NCBI GenBank assembly: GCA_016235425.1
Contig: JACRLC010000015.1
Span: 62,001-126,000, forward strand
Reading direction: 5' to 3'
Length of the DNA: 64,000 nucleotides
DNA from: Chloroflexota bacterium
GTDB lineage: Bacteria; Chloroflexota; Anaerolineae; Anaerolineales; Villigracilaceae
Under the pieces are notes generated by a model. That model did not search any database. It was not told the DNA's origin and saw only the letters and a program-made list of their open reading frames with translations. Each line of letters starts with the position of its first letter. Position 1 is the stretch's first letter. Positions 28,241 to 36,931 of this stretch are shown here, in pieces. The translations under genes were made by a program, and so were the position numbers.

Positions 28241-30103
28241 CTACCATTCCTCGCCGCCATCGCCATCGCCGCGTTTATGCTTCTTGCGGCCCACGACTTC
28301 GCCGAGATCCTCATCGAGCACCAATTCGACGCTTGCCTTCTTTTTCTTCTTACCCTTTTTCTTGTCGCCGCTGTCTTCGTCAGTCTCTTCGCCGGATTGG
28401 AAGATTTCAGGCTTCATCTTGAACAACTCATCCAGTGAGACGCCGTCCTTGGCATGTTCATCTTCCACGGCTTCGACGGCCTTCTTCGCTTCCTTCTTGG
28501 CCTCAGCCTGCTTCTCCGCAACCGGCTTTTCCTCCGCTGTGGCAGGTTCCGCCACAGCCTCCGCAACAGGGGCCTCTTCCGCTTTGACGGGTTCAGGCTC
28601 AGGCTCGGGGAACTTCAGCGCGGCCAGCGACTCTTCGATGTTTTGCATGGCCTTCGGTCCAACGCCGGGCAGTCCCAACACCTTGTTCGCGTCGGACTTG
28701 AGCGCGAGCATCAGATCGCCCACGGTCTCGAAGCCAGCCTCGACGAGGATGTTGAAAACGTGTTCCTTCATACCGGCCTGTTCGAGCGGCATCTGGAAGG
28801 CGGCGGTGGGCACTTCGGCGCGTGCCGCAGTGGTGCGTTCCTCCTCGGCGCGGACAGCCTCTTCCTTGATCTGGATCGTGCGGCGTTCCACGCGGTCCAC
28901 GAACTGGCCGAGGGCGGTGTATTCTTCGGGTGTGATTGGGCGGCCTTCCGCTTTTTTCGCCAGGATTTCCTGGATCTGCGGTATGGCTTCCGCCGCGGCA
29001 GGCAACAGCGCGGCCAGAGATTGATCGCCCTGCAGCTTATTGAGCGAATCGCCTGCGGCCTCGGTGAGGGACTTGATGTCAATGCGCCAGCCGGTCAACT
29101 TCGCGGCCAGCCTTGCATTCTGTCCATCGCGGCCAATCGCGAGACTGAGTTGATCTTCACCGACCACAACCGTCGCAGTGCGCGCGCCTTCATTATCTGC
29201 AAGATACACACCGCTGACGCGCGCCGGGCTGATGGCTTTGGAAATATAAACAACGGGATCCTGGTCCCATTGGATAATGTCGATTTTCTCGTCGTGCAAT
29301 TCCTTGACGATGGCCTGGATACGCACACCCTTGATGCCCACACATGCGCCCACCGGGTCAACGCCCGCCTGTGTGGCTGAAACGGCCACTTTGGCGCGCG
29401 CCCCCGGTTCGCGTGCGATGGCGCGGATCTCGACAATGCCGTGATAAATTTCTGGCACTTCGTTCTCGAGCAAGCGGCGCAGGAAATTACGATGCGCGCG
29501 TGAGAGAATGATCTGCGGACCGCGTGAGCCGTCCTTCACTTCCAAAACAACCGCGCGGATGCGGTCGTGTAATTTCAATCGTTCGCCGGGGACTTTCTGG
29601 TTATTGGGCATCACACCTTCGGCCTTCATATCCAGACCGATGGTCGCGCCCTGCGCGTTCGTGGCTTGCACAATGCCTGAAACGATCTCGCCCACCTGCC
29701 GCTCGAAATACTGCATCTGGTTCGAACGCTCTGCCTCTCGGATGCGTTGCTGGATCACCTGGCGCGCGGTCTGCGCGGCCACGCGGCCAAAGTCTGCGGG
29801 GGTGGTTTCGACCACCACCATGTCGTTGAGTTGGGCTTCAGGGTTGACCTTGCGTGCAACTTCCAACAACACTTCCGTGCGGTCGTCTACAACGTCATCC
29901 ACCACTTCCTTCTCAGCATAGACGGTGACTTTCCCCGTATCGGGGTCAACCTTGGCTTCAACATGCTGCGCGGTGGAAGCATTGACTGCGCGCCGGTAGG
30001 CCGAAACCATCGCCGACTCGATCGCGGTCAGGATCACTTCCCTGGAAAGTTGTTTCTCTTCCAGCACTTCATTGAATGCCAGGGCAAACTCGTTTTTCGT
30101 CAT
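28241..30103 (-). CDS. nusA: Transcription termination/antitermination protein NusA
   Basis: 620 residues from ATG 30103 ([18 protein letters not shown]). N-terminal RNA-polymerase-binding domain (1-130), S1 (~135-205), two KH domains (~210-370, with [12 protein letters not shown] and [16 protein letters not shown]), and a helix-hairpin-helix unit ([16 protein letters not shown], ~residues 490-510). Beyond this is an unusual ~100-residue tail, first Glu/Ala/Pro/Lys-rich and then Lys-rich (KKKGKKKKK), ending in GGEEW. First gene of the operon; rimP, its usual upstream partner, is not seen. Confidence 0.95.
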   Translation of the reverse strand: MTKNEFALAFNEVLEEKQLSREVILTAIESAMVSAYRRAVNASTAQHVEAKVDPDTGKVTVYAEKEVVDDVVDDRTEVLLEVARKVNPEAQLNDMVVVETTPADFGRVAAQTARQVIQQRIREAERSNQMQYFERQVGEIVSGIVQATNAQGATIGLDMKAEGVMPNNQKVPGERLKLHDRIRAVVLEVKDGSRGPQIILSRAHRNFLRRLLENEVPEIYHGIVEIRAIAREPGARAKVAVSATQAGVDPVGACVGIKGVRIQAIVKELHDEKIDIIQWDQDPVVYISKAISPARVSGVYLADNEGARTATVVVGEDQLSLAIGRDGQNARLAAKLTGWRIDIKSLTEAAGDSLNKLQGDQSLAALLPAAAEAIPQIQEILAKKAEGRPITPEEYTALGQFVDRVERRTIQIKEEAVRAEEERTTAARAEVPTAAFQMPLEQAGMKEHVFNILVEAGFETVGDLMLALKSDANKVLGLPGVGPKAMQNIEESLAALKFPEPEPEPVKAEEAPVAEAVAEPATAEEKPVAEKQAEAKKEAKKAVEAVEDEHAKDGVSLDELFKMKPEIFQSGEETDEDSGDKKKGKKKKKASVELVLDEDLGEVVGRKKHKRGDGDGGEEW

Positions 30104-30550
30104 GATACTTGCTCCATTACTCCTACAAAGTACCGCATAAATAACCAAACTGGATTTGCCAGATCTTCCCGCGATTTTTGTCAAAAAGCCTGGTTACTTA
30201 TGCAACAAGCGGTATTTACAAGCAGAAAAGTGGGGGTTGCCCACTTCTCGTTGCTTCCGGTATTGGTTCTGCGTGCAGGAGGATTCTAGCACATGGGGGA
30301 TAAGATGGGAAGGGTATAATATTGGTGATTACCCACAAGTCCGTATCCGACATTCAAAGCCTCAAAGCCAGAGCATTCTGCCGCGAATTTCGCTAATTCA
30401 CACGGATTTTTAAAACCAATTCGCGAAAATTCGTGAAATCCGCGGCTGAGGTTTTGCTTTTTTTCTCTGAAATTGGCGGGCGTAAAAGATGTGGGTAATC
30501 ACTAGGAAAGTTGAAATCGTCAAGTGGAGTAAAATTGCGCAGGAGATTCC
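30104..30550. other. 447-bp divergent region between nusA and an ABC permease gene
   Basis: No gene. It should carry the promoters of the minus-strand nusA operon and of the plus-strand permease genes. Most of its right half is the MITE-like repeat at 30325-30502. Confidence 0.5.
30325..30502. mobile_element. MITE-like repeat, complete copy
   Basis: 178 bp bounded by 13-bp inverted repeats: GTGATTACCCACA (30325-30337) and TGTGGGTAATCAC (30490-30502). Its first part (30323-30460) is 131/138 identical by eye count to 39427-39564. It contains the palindromic AATTCGCGAAAATTCG-like core. No coding capacity and no clear target duplication. Confidence 0.65.
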
Positions 30551-31615
30551 ATGCCGCCATTCCTGCAATTTCTAATTCGCCGCATTTTGCTCGCACTGGC
30601 CTCGTTGATGATCATCACCATGTTGTTGTATGCGGGAATGATGATAACGCCGCCGGAAGCGCGCGCTCGTTTGTATTTGCCGCCGGGCAAGGGAGGCGAG
30701 AGAACCACCGAAGCTGTGATTGATGGATATATCGAAAAATATCACCTGGACGAACCGTATTTGATTCAATACGCTTACTGGGTGCGTTCACTGCTGAAAG
30801 AATCGTGGGGATATAGTCCGACATTGAACAAGTATGTTTTGCCTTCTCTTTTGCAACGGACTCCGGTTACGCTTGAATTGGCTTTGCTTTCCCTAATTCT
30901 GCTCGTCCCATTGGGACTCGCCAGCGGATTGATTTCTGGTTGGAGGCCTCGTCAGGCTTTCGACCATGCTTTTCGGTCTGTGGCTTTCATTGGCACCTCC
31001 ACGCCTCCATTCATTCTGGCGATGGTGCTTCTGTCCATTTTTTATATCAACCTCGGGTGGTTTGGGCCGGGGAGGTTGGATGCCGAGCTGATCTATGAGC
31101 TTTCCAGTTCGTCCTTTCGAACTTATACCGGAATGCTGACCATTGACAGCCTGCTCAACGGCAGGTTTGATATTTTGATTAATGCCTTGCAGCACCTCGC
31201 GATGCCGGTCATGACGCTGTCCGTTTTTCATTGGGCTACGCTTGGACGGATCACCCGCGCCACCATCATGGGCGAGAAAAACAAGGAATACATCATTGCG
31301 GCAAAAGCACGCGGCGTCAGGGAAAATCGTTTGATATGGCGCCATGCCCTGCGCGCTGTATTAGCCCCCTCACTGACAACCATGGGATTATCCGCCGCTT
31401 CCATCGTGACGGGTATCTTTGTTGTTGAGATCATCTACAACCTGAAAGGCGTGTCAGAAGTCATCGTAGTTTCGATGCGGAGCGCGCCGGATGCCCCCGC
31501 CGCGCTTGGCTTTGCCGTTTACAGCGTCATCATGGTCATTGGTCTCATGCTTTTTCTAGACGTTCTGCAGGCCGCGCTTGACCCCCGCGTCCGTGAGGAG
31601 GTCTTGAAGGCATGA
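30551..31615 (+). CDS. ABC transporter permease, DppB/OppB family
   Basis: 354 residues, six TM helices. N-terminal FLQFLIRRILLALASLMIITMLL is the typical first helix, and the BPD_transp_1 EAA loop is EYIIAAKARGVRENRLIWRHALR. Partner of the next gene in an oligopeptide/dipeptide/nickel-type importer. No binding protein or ATPase is encoded beside it, so these must be elsewhere. ATG 30551 has AGGAGATTCC upstream. Its stop overlaps the next ATG. Confidence 0.93.
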   Translation: MPPFLQFLIRRILLALASLMIITMLLYAGMMITPPEARARLYLPPGKGGERTTEAVIDGYIEKYHLDEPYLIQYAYWVRSLLKESWGYSPTLNKYVLPSLLQRTPVTLELALLSLILLVPLGLASGLISGWRPRQAFDHAFRSVAFIGTSTPPFILAMVLLSIFYINLGWFGPGRLDAELIYELSSSSFRTYTGMLTIDSLLNGRFDILINALQHLAMPVMTLSVFHWATLGRITRATIMGEKNKEYIIAAKARGVRENRLIWRHALRAVLAPSLTTMGLSAASIVTGIFVVEIIYNLKGVSEVIVVSMRSAPDAPAALGFAVYSVIMVIGLMLFLDVLQAALDPRVREEVLKA

Positions 31616-32988
31616 GGATCATCCGTCGCTTTTTCTCGTACTGGCAAAATTGGCTTGGTGTTTTTCTTCTTTTGGCATTTGTTTTTGTCGCATTAGCCGC
31701 GCCCATCCTGTCACCGGCAGATGCCAAAACCACGGGGACGTTTAAAACGGTTGGCCGCGCTACCGATTTCATCCCGCATCCACCGGATGAGAAGGCGTTG
31801 CTCGGTACTCTGCCCGGGCAGGTGGATGTGTATCACACATTGATCTGGGGGACGCGCGATGCCATGCAGTTTGGCCTGATGGTTGCCGTCGGAGCATTTT
31901 TATTCGGGGTCATATTCGGGGCGGTTTCGGGTTATGCGGGCGGAATGCTCAATGGTTTCATGATGCGGCTTTCCGATGCTTTTCTGACCTTCCCGTTGAT
32001 TGCAGGCGTTGCCATTCTTCAACAACTTGTAGCGATCACCATTGAGTCGATGGGCGGCATATTTTATTTCAATGTAGCTCGCTTCGGAAGAGTGGTCTAT
32101 TTCCAGTTCGAACCGCCGGCCTGGGTGAATTTTCTCATGGATGTGGATCCGCTTTTGATCTGCCTCATCATCTTTTCGTGGGTTCCTTACGCGCGCCTGG
32201 TCAATACGATTGTCATGACGTTGAAGCGCTCGGAATTCATCCAGGCGGCGCAGGCGCTGGGGGGCGGCCCGTTCTGGGTCATCCGGCGTCATCTCCTCCC
32301 GAATTCGATTGGTCCCGCACTGGTGCTGGCCGCGCGCGATGTGGGGAATGCCGTTATTCTTCAGGCCACTTTCACGTTTATCGGTATGGGCAGTGTATCT
32401 TCATGGGGATTGTTGCTTTCCATGGGGCGCGACTGGGTGATTGGCCCGGGCGGAAATGTTTTTCAATACTGGTGGGTATTTATACCTACCACACTCGTTG
32501 TGATGTTGTTTGGAATTACCTGGAATATCATCGGCGATGGCTTGAGCGACGCGTTCCATCCTGATTCGGGCAAGAGGCGGTTTGTCTTTGCGGATATTCA
32601 AGTGGAGCCGGGAGTGGTCGATTCCATTCAAGACCGTCGAGCGGGTCAATACGTTCAACCCAGGCATCTGGTTGGGCGGCCTATTCCACCGCCTCATCCT
32701 GAGACTCAAATATCTGTCAGGAACTCCATCATTCTTCAGACTGCCAGGGATGCCGTGATAAATAAAAACCTGCCGAAAGCGCTGGAAGCGTACGTTTTTT
32801 TAATCAAACGTTCAAGACTGCTGGATGTAGTTATAAAAGATCTCACTGCTCTCGTGCGATTATTTTCAACCGAACCGCAATTATGGAAAACGCTGGGCGA
32901 CGCCCTGGCTCGTTCAGGCAACCAGGATTTTGCAAACAAGGCGTATGCCCAGGCCGAAGTTGTGGCGAGGAAACATGGCCAGGGTTAA
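31612..32988 (+). CDS. ABC transporter permease, DppC/OppC family, with C-terminal extension
   Basis: 458 residues, against ~300 for the family. N-terminal TM and OppC_N part (residues 1-60), permease domain with the EAA loop EFIQAAQALGGGPFWVIRRHLLP near residue 215, and GMGSVSSWGLLL, ending at GDGLSDAFHPD (~residue 316). The extra ~140 residues are soluble; after a Pro-rich linker the last ~80 look like helical TPR-type repeats (LPKALEAYVFLIKRS, then LWKTLGDALARSGNQDFANKAYAQA). This may bind a cytoplasmic partner. Overlaps the upstream gene by ATGA. Confidence 0.9.
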   Translation: MRIIRRFFSYWQNWLGVFLLLAFVFVALAAPILSPADAKTTGTFKTVGRATDFIPHPPDEKALLGTLPGQVDVYHTLIWGTRDAMQFGLMVAVGAFLFGVIFGAVSGYAGGMLNGFMMRLSDAFLTFPLIAGVAILQQLVAITIESMGGIFYFNVARFGRVVYFQFEPPAWVNFLMDVDPLLICLIIFSWVPYARLVNTIVMTLKRSEFIQAAQALGGGPFWVIRRHLLPNSIGPALVLAARDVGNAVILQATFTFIGMGSVSSWGLLLSMGRDWVIGPGGNVFQYWWVFIPTTLVVMLFGITWNIIGDGLSDAFHPDSGKRRFVFADIQVEPGVVDSIQDRRAGQYVQPRHLVGRPIPPPHPETQISVRNSIILQTARDAVINKNLPKALEAYVFLIKRSRLLDVVIKDLTALVRLFSTEPQLWKTLGDALARSGNQDFANKAYAQAEVVARKHGQG

Positions 32989-33033
32989 TGGGCTTGACTC
33001 ATCGAGTTTGTTTGACTTACGATTGCTTTATTA

Positions 33034-34293
33034 ATGGATAACCTGCGCCGCCTCATTTCTGACCCTGACCTGCTTCCGTTACCGAAGCATGATCTCATCC
33101 GCCGGATCGCGGACCAATCTGCCGCGCTGGGAATGCCTTGCTGCCTCGTGGGCGGATTTGTGCGCGACGTGTTGCTGAAACAACCGCTCAACGACTTTGA
33201 CATCGTGATGGAAGGCGATGCAATTAAATTAGGAAAGGCGCTGGTCAAGGAATTCGGCGGGAGGCTCACCACGCATTCCAAATTCAAAACCGCGACATGG
33301 TTCATCGGCGATAACGAATTTCTCGACCTCATCACTGCACGCTCGGAAACTTACACTCAAGCTGGCGCATTGCCTACCGTCAAACCATCCACCGTTGAAG
33401 ATGACCTGCGCCGCCGCGACTTTACGATCAACGCCATGGCAATGCGGATTGACGGCGATCACTTCGGTGAATTGCTCGATCCATTGAATGGACAGAAAGA
33501 TTTGCAAGCTGGGATAATCCGCGTTTTGCATCCCCGTTCATTTGTGGACGATCCCACGCGCATGTTACGCGCGGTCAGGTATGAGAAGCGGTACGGATTC
33601 CAGATTGAGGCAGGAACATTGCGCCAGTTCAATGATGAAGCGCGCTTGGTTCTGTCCCAACTCAGCGGCGAACGCCTGCGCCACGAATTTGACTTGATGT
33701 TCGATGAAGAAAATGCCCTGTCTATGCTTGCGCGCGCGTCGGAGTTGGGATTACTTCAACCCATTCATTCAGTTTTGGCATGGGATGAAAAAATTAAAGC
33801 GCGATTTCTTCTCTTCCTCGAGAATAGACTTCCCGTAACCCAACTGCATCTGTGGGCGGTTTGGCTGATGAGCTTATCTTCGGCTGAGATCAAATCACTG
33901 GGCAAACGGCTGGATTTCACGGCTGAGACTTTGAAATGTGCGCTGGCGGCTTCCTCCATTTTTCAAAGCCTGAATGCAATCCCTGATATGAGGCCGAGTC
34001 AATGTACGGAGTGGCTGGACGAAATGCCTGTTGATGCGGTGTTCGCTGTCTCCAAGTCTATCCCGCAGGAGAAGCCGCGTAAAATGCTTGATACTTATCT
34101 GGCAAAGTGGATGCACATCAAAGTCCATACCGCCGGCGATGACTTAAAAAAACGCGGCCTTCCACCTGGGCCGAAATACAAGGAAATCCTCCGCCGCCTG
34201 CGCGCCGCCTGGCTGGATGGGGAGGTGGAATCGGTGGAGCAGGAAGAACGGTTGTTGGATATATTGCTGGAAAATAAAGGAGCGACTCGTTGA
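33034..34293 (+). CDS. cca: CCA tRNA nucleotidyltransferase
   Basis: 419 residues. Class II nucleotidyltransferase head: CLVGGFVRDVLL, DFDIVMEGDA (catalytic Asp pair), RRRDFTINAMAM and the PRSFVDDPTRMLRAVRYEKRYGF neck. Adds or repairs the 3' CCA of tRNAs. The C-terminal ~150 residues are a divergent tail domain with KRGLPPGPKYKEILRRL. It exists although the local tRNA-Pro encodes its CCA, so repair or other tRNAs are the targets. Confidence 0.93.
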   Translation: MDNLRRLISDPDLLPLPKHDLIRRIADQSAALGMPCCLVGGFVRDVLLKQPLNDFDIVMEGDAIKLGKALVKEFGGRLTTHSKFKTATWFIGDNEFLDLITARSETYTQAGALPTVKPSTVEDDLRRRDFTINAMAMRIDGDHFGELLDPLNGQKDLQAGIIRVLHPRSFVDDPTRMLRAVRYEKRYGFQIEAGTLRQFNDEARLVLSQLSGERLRHEFDLMFDEENALSMLARASELGLLQPIHSVLAWDEKIKARFLLFLENRLPVTQLHLWAVWLMSLSSAEIKSLGKRLDFTAETLKCALAASSIFQSLNAIPDMRPSQCTEWLDEMPVDAVFAVSKSIPQEKPRKMLDTYLAKWMHIKVHTAGDDLKKRGLPPGPKYKEILRRLRAAWLDGEVESVEQEERLLDILLENKGATR

Positions 34294-34304
34294 GCCGCTC
34301 CTTT
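34276..34304. terminator. Terminator overlapping the 3' end of cca
   Basis: AAAGGAGCG (34276-34284) pairs with CGCTCCTTT (34296-34304), followed by TAT. The stop codon of cca lies in the loop. It can serve the convergent emfourin gene as well, whose stop is 4 bases away. Confidence 0.75.
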
Positions 34305-34307
34305 TAT

Positions 34308-34607
34308 CTATCTCGCCCTTGCCCGCGCGGACAAATCAATCAGCAACGGACGCAATCTCTCCGGCGCGGTCGTATCGCTGGTGTGGACGGTGTGCTGGCG
34401 CGTGTCGGTGGTCACGGTGATGGTGTAGAGGAATGAATCAGGGACGGGCGGTTTGGCGGGGGAGTCTGGAAGGTTGAAGAAATCCGATTCGTCAATCAGC
34501 AGGCTGAGGGTCTGGGCTTGATCGGGCGGAAGTTCATCCAGATTTAGATTTAAGGTGACTTTCCGTCCCATGAATCCGCCGGAACGTTCAAATTCAATCC
34601 TAGTCAT
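34308..34607 (-). CDS. Emfourin-like protease inhibitor
   Basis: 99 residues from ATG 34607 (MTRIEFERSGGFMGRKVTL), overlapping the protease stop by ATGA. The blocks FERSGGF, DELPPDQAQTLSLLIDESDFF and YTITVTTDTRQHTV match emfourin, the small inhibitor encoded beside protealysin-like M4 proteases. It most likely binds and restrains the protease gene product translated just before it, perhaps protecting the cytoplasm. Translational coupling would keep the two in proportion. Confidence 0.85.
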   Translation of the reverse strand: MTRIEFERSGGFMGRKVTLNLNLDELPPDQAQTLSLLIDESDFFNLPDSPAKPPVPDSFLYTITVTTDTRQHTVHTSDTTAPERLRPLLIDLSARARAR

Positions 34608-35725
34608 TTTGCCAGGCCCACCGCGCGCAGGACAGCCGTAAGGCAACCCTCACCTTGCGGAGGCGCGCCGACAGCGATACCGACCTCCTCCCAGCCTTTC
34701 TTGACCGCATTTTGTTCGAGGCTGTTTGCGCCGAACAATTCACCAGCGGCCTCGAAGGTAAGATTGGCGGCATCTTGAAAATTCGAGGTGCTATTGAGTT
34801 TATCGGCCAGTGTCTTGTACCAGATCTGACCGGCCTTCTCCCAGGCATTGCCGCCGATCTCGATGGATGCAACGTAGAACGCGTGGTTCGGAATTCCTGA
34901 GTTGATGTGCACGCCGCCGTTGTCCTCTATCGTATTGACGTAATTGCTCATGTGCGCGGGCTGCGGGTCCTTGCCAAGCACGGGATCGTTGTAGGCTGTG
35001 CCGGGTGCTTTCATGGAGCGAATGCCCACGCCGTTGACGTTGGAAGTGAACAGCCCTTCGCCGATGATCCAATCGGCCTGGCCCGCGGTATCGCCGCGCA
35101 ACCGCTGTTTGACAAGCGAGCCGAATACGTCCGACATGGATTCGTTCAATGCGCCCGGCTGGCTGAAGTAATTCAAGTTTGCTTCAAACTGGGTTACACC
35201 GTGCGTCAGTTCGTGGCCGATCACATCGAGGGAGGCTGTGAAGCGCCTGAAGAGTTGTTCCGCCGGGGGCAGGTCTTCGTCGCCGTCTCCGTAAACCATT
35301 TGCTTTCCATCCCAGAAAGCGTTGTCAAACCCCTTTTGATAATGAACGGTCGAATCCAGGCGCATGCCGTTATTATCAATGGAGTTCCTGCCATATACTT
35401 CAAAAAACATGTCGTAAGTTGCGCCCGCACCGTCGAAGGCTTCGTTTACGGCAGTATCTGTCGAGATGGGATCGCCTTCCGTACGTACGAGGGTGCCGGG
35501 CAGTTGCGATCCGTTTTTGGCATCGTAGACATTACGCTGCTTGGTTGGGGCGCGCATCATTGCCGCGCGCTCGACCATTTCCTTTTGGAAGCGCAGGCTT
35601 CGGATTTCGTTCGAGTGGCTGAGCGTTGCCAGTGCCAGGGTGCGTTGATTGGCCGTCCCTTTCTCGCCGATCTCGCGCAACATGTGCGGGGGAATGATGC
35701 AAAGAATATTTCGAAGTTTGTGCAT
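34604..35725 (-). CDS. Protealysin-like M4 metalloprotease
   Basis: 373 residues from ATG 35725; the in-frame extension upstream lacks homology. Short N-terminal propeptide with the protealysin signature CIIPPHMLREI, no signal peptide, then the thermolysin-like domain: HELTH (171-175, zinc and catalytic Glu), NESMSD (third zinc ligand Glu ~195) and GGVHINSGIPN (catalytic His 273). Lack of a signal peptide is normal for protealysins, which may act inside the cell or leave by other routes. The paired inhibitor gene follows. Confidence 0.93.
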   Translation of the reverse strand: MHKLRNILCIIPPHMLREIGEKGTANQRTLALATLSHSNEIRSLRFQKEMVERAAMMRAPTKQRNVYDAKNGSQLPGTLVRTEGDPISTDTAVNEAFDGAGATYDMFFEVYGRNSIDNNGMRLDSTVHYQKGFDNAFWDGKQMVYGDGDEDLPPAEQLFRRFTASLDVIGHELTHGVTQFEANLNYFSQPGALNESMSDVFGSLVKQRLRGDTAGQADWIIGEGLFTSNVNGVGIRSMKAPGTAYNDPVLGKDPQPAHMSNYVNTIEDNGGVHINSGIPNHAFYVASIEIGGNAWEKAGQIWYKTLADKLNSTSNFQDAANLTFEAAGELFGANSLEQNAVKKGWEEVGIAVGAPPQGEGCLTAVLRAVGLAK

Positions 35726-35835
35726 GGTGTTCTCCTTGGTTACAAGTAAGCCGATGATATGAGTATACAACTCCAAATTATGAATTTCAACTACCTGCGC
35801 GGGCAAGTTCCCGAAACATGGGTTAAAATCAGCGC

Positions 35836-36777
35836 ATGACCGAACACAAAATCCTCATCACCGATGGCCTGGACGAAAGCGGACAGGCCATCTTGCGCGC
35901 CTCTGCGACAGTGGACGACCGTTCCGGCATCCCGGCAGAGGACTTGCTCAAAGCGATTCCCGATTATTCAGCCCTCATCGTTCGCGGCCGGACGAAGGTA
36001 ACTGCTTCCGTTATCGAAGCAGGAACCAGGCTGAAAGTGATCGGACGCGCCGGGGTCGGCGTGGACAACATTGACCTTGAAGCCGCCAAAGCCCGCGGCG
36101 TGACCGTGGTCAATGCGCCCGTGTCCACTTCGCTGGCCGTTGCCGAATTGACCTTCGGACTGCTCCTCGCGCTTGCCCGCGAATTTTCCCGCGCCGACTC
36201 GGCCATGAAGCAGGGTCAATGGCTCAAGAAGGAACTCGAAGGTATCGAGCTGAACGGCAAGACGCTCGGCATTGTGGGCGTTGGCCGTATTGGCATGGAA
36301 GTTGCCAAACGCGCCCAGGCCTTCGGCATGAACATTGTCGCGTATGATCCGCTTGTGCCCGCCGAAGAAATCCAGAAACGCGGCGCGGAGCCGGTCGCCT
36401 TGGACGAGTTATATGACTGCTCGGATTTCATCTCCCTGCATCTGCCGCTGACCGTCCAAACGCGCGACATGGTTGGCCCGCTGGCTTTTTCACAAATGAA
36501 AAATGGTGTGCGGATCGTGTGCGCGGCGCGCGGCGGGATCATTGACGAAGCCGCGTTGCTCGATGCGTTGAACAGCGGCAGAGTCGCTGGCGCGGCGCTG
36601 GATGTCTTTGCTTCCGAGCCTCCCGGTGCGACGGAACTGGTCAAGCATCCCAAAGTGATCGCCACGCCGCATATTGGCGCGCAGACCGCCGAAGCGCAAA
36701 CCCGCGCTGCAAATGACATTGCCGCCGAAGTGCTGGCGGCCTTGCAGGGCCAGTCCCTGCGTTGGAAGGTTACATAA
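35836..36777 (+). CDS. D-3-phosphoglycerate-dehydrogenase-like 2-hydroxyacid dehydrogenase
   Basis: 313 residues. D-isomer 2-hydroxyacid dehydrogenase: substrate site [13 protein letters not shown] and [14 protein letters not shown] loop [16 protein letters not shown], catalytic Arg in [13 protein letters not shown], Glu in DVFASEPP and His in [12 protein letters not shown]. Close to the catalytic part of SerA (first step of serine synthesis) but without the ACT domain, so either a short PGDH or a related enzyme. Divergent from the protease with ~110 bases between. Confidence 0.88.
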   Translation: MTEHKILITDGLDESGQAILRASATVDDRSGIPAEDLLKAIPDYSALIVRGRTKVTASVIEAGTRLKVIGRAGVGVDNIDLEAAKARGVTVVNAPVSTSLAVAELTFGLLLALAREFSRADSAMKQGQWLKKELEGIELNGKTLGIVGVGRIGMEVAKRAQAFGMNIVAYDPLVPAEEIQKRGAEPVALDELYDCSDFISLHLPLTVQTRDMVGPLAFSQMKNGVRIVCAARGGIIDEAALLDALNSGRVAGAALDVFASEPPGATELVKHPKVIATPHIGAQTAEAQTRAANDIAAEVLAALQGQSLRWKVT

Positions 36778-36785
36778 TTTTTTTA

Positions 36786-36912
36786 TGTCATTGCGAGGAG
36801 CGTTCGTTGCGACGAAGCAATCTCCAACTAGACGGGGAAATCTCCTTGGTGGGATTTTCCTGTTAAATGGGGAGATTGCTTCGGGCGGAAAAACACTGCC
36901 CTCGCAATGACA
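36786..36912. repeat. Palindromic dispersed repeat
   Basis: TGTCATTGCGAG (36786-36797) and CTCGCAATGACA (36901-36912) are perfect 12-bp termini. Inner arms GAAGCAATCTCC and GGAGATTGCTTC also pair, so the 127-bp unit can fold into one long stem. This sequence type is, from memory, widely scattered in unrelated bacterial genomes including Chloroflexota. Non-coding. Confidence 0.75.
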
Positions 36913-36931
36913 TGTGCAATTGGAGAATTTT

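Noticed and set aside
28454..29380. 308-codon open frame antisense to nusA
   Set aside because: Phe/Leu/Arg-rich mirror of the Lys/Glu-rich nusA codons.
34907..35749. 280-codon open frame antisense to the M4 protease
   Set aside because: The sense strand has the full HELTH protease; the antisense frame lacks any motif.
36674..36910. Small frame reading MSLRGAFVATKQS
   Set aside because: This peptide is the translation of the palindromic repeat, a well-known false gene.
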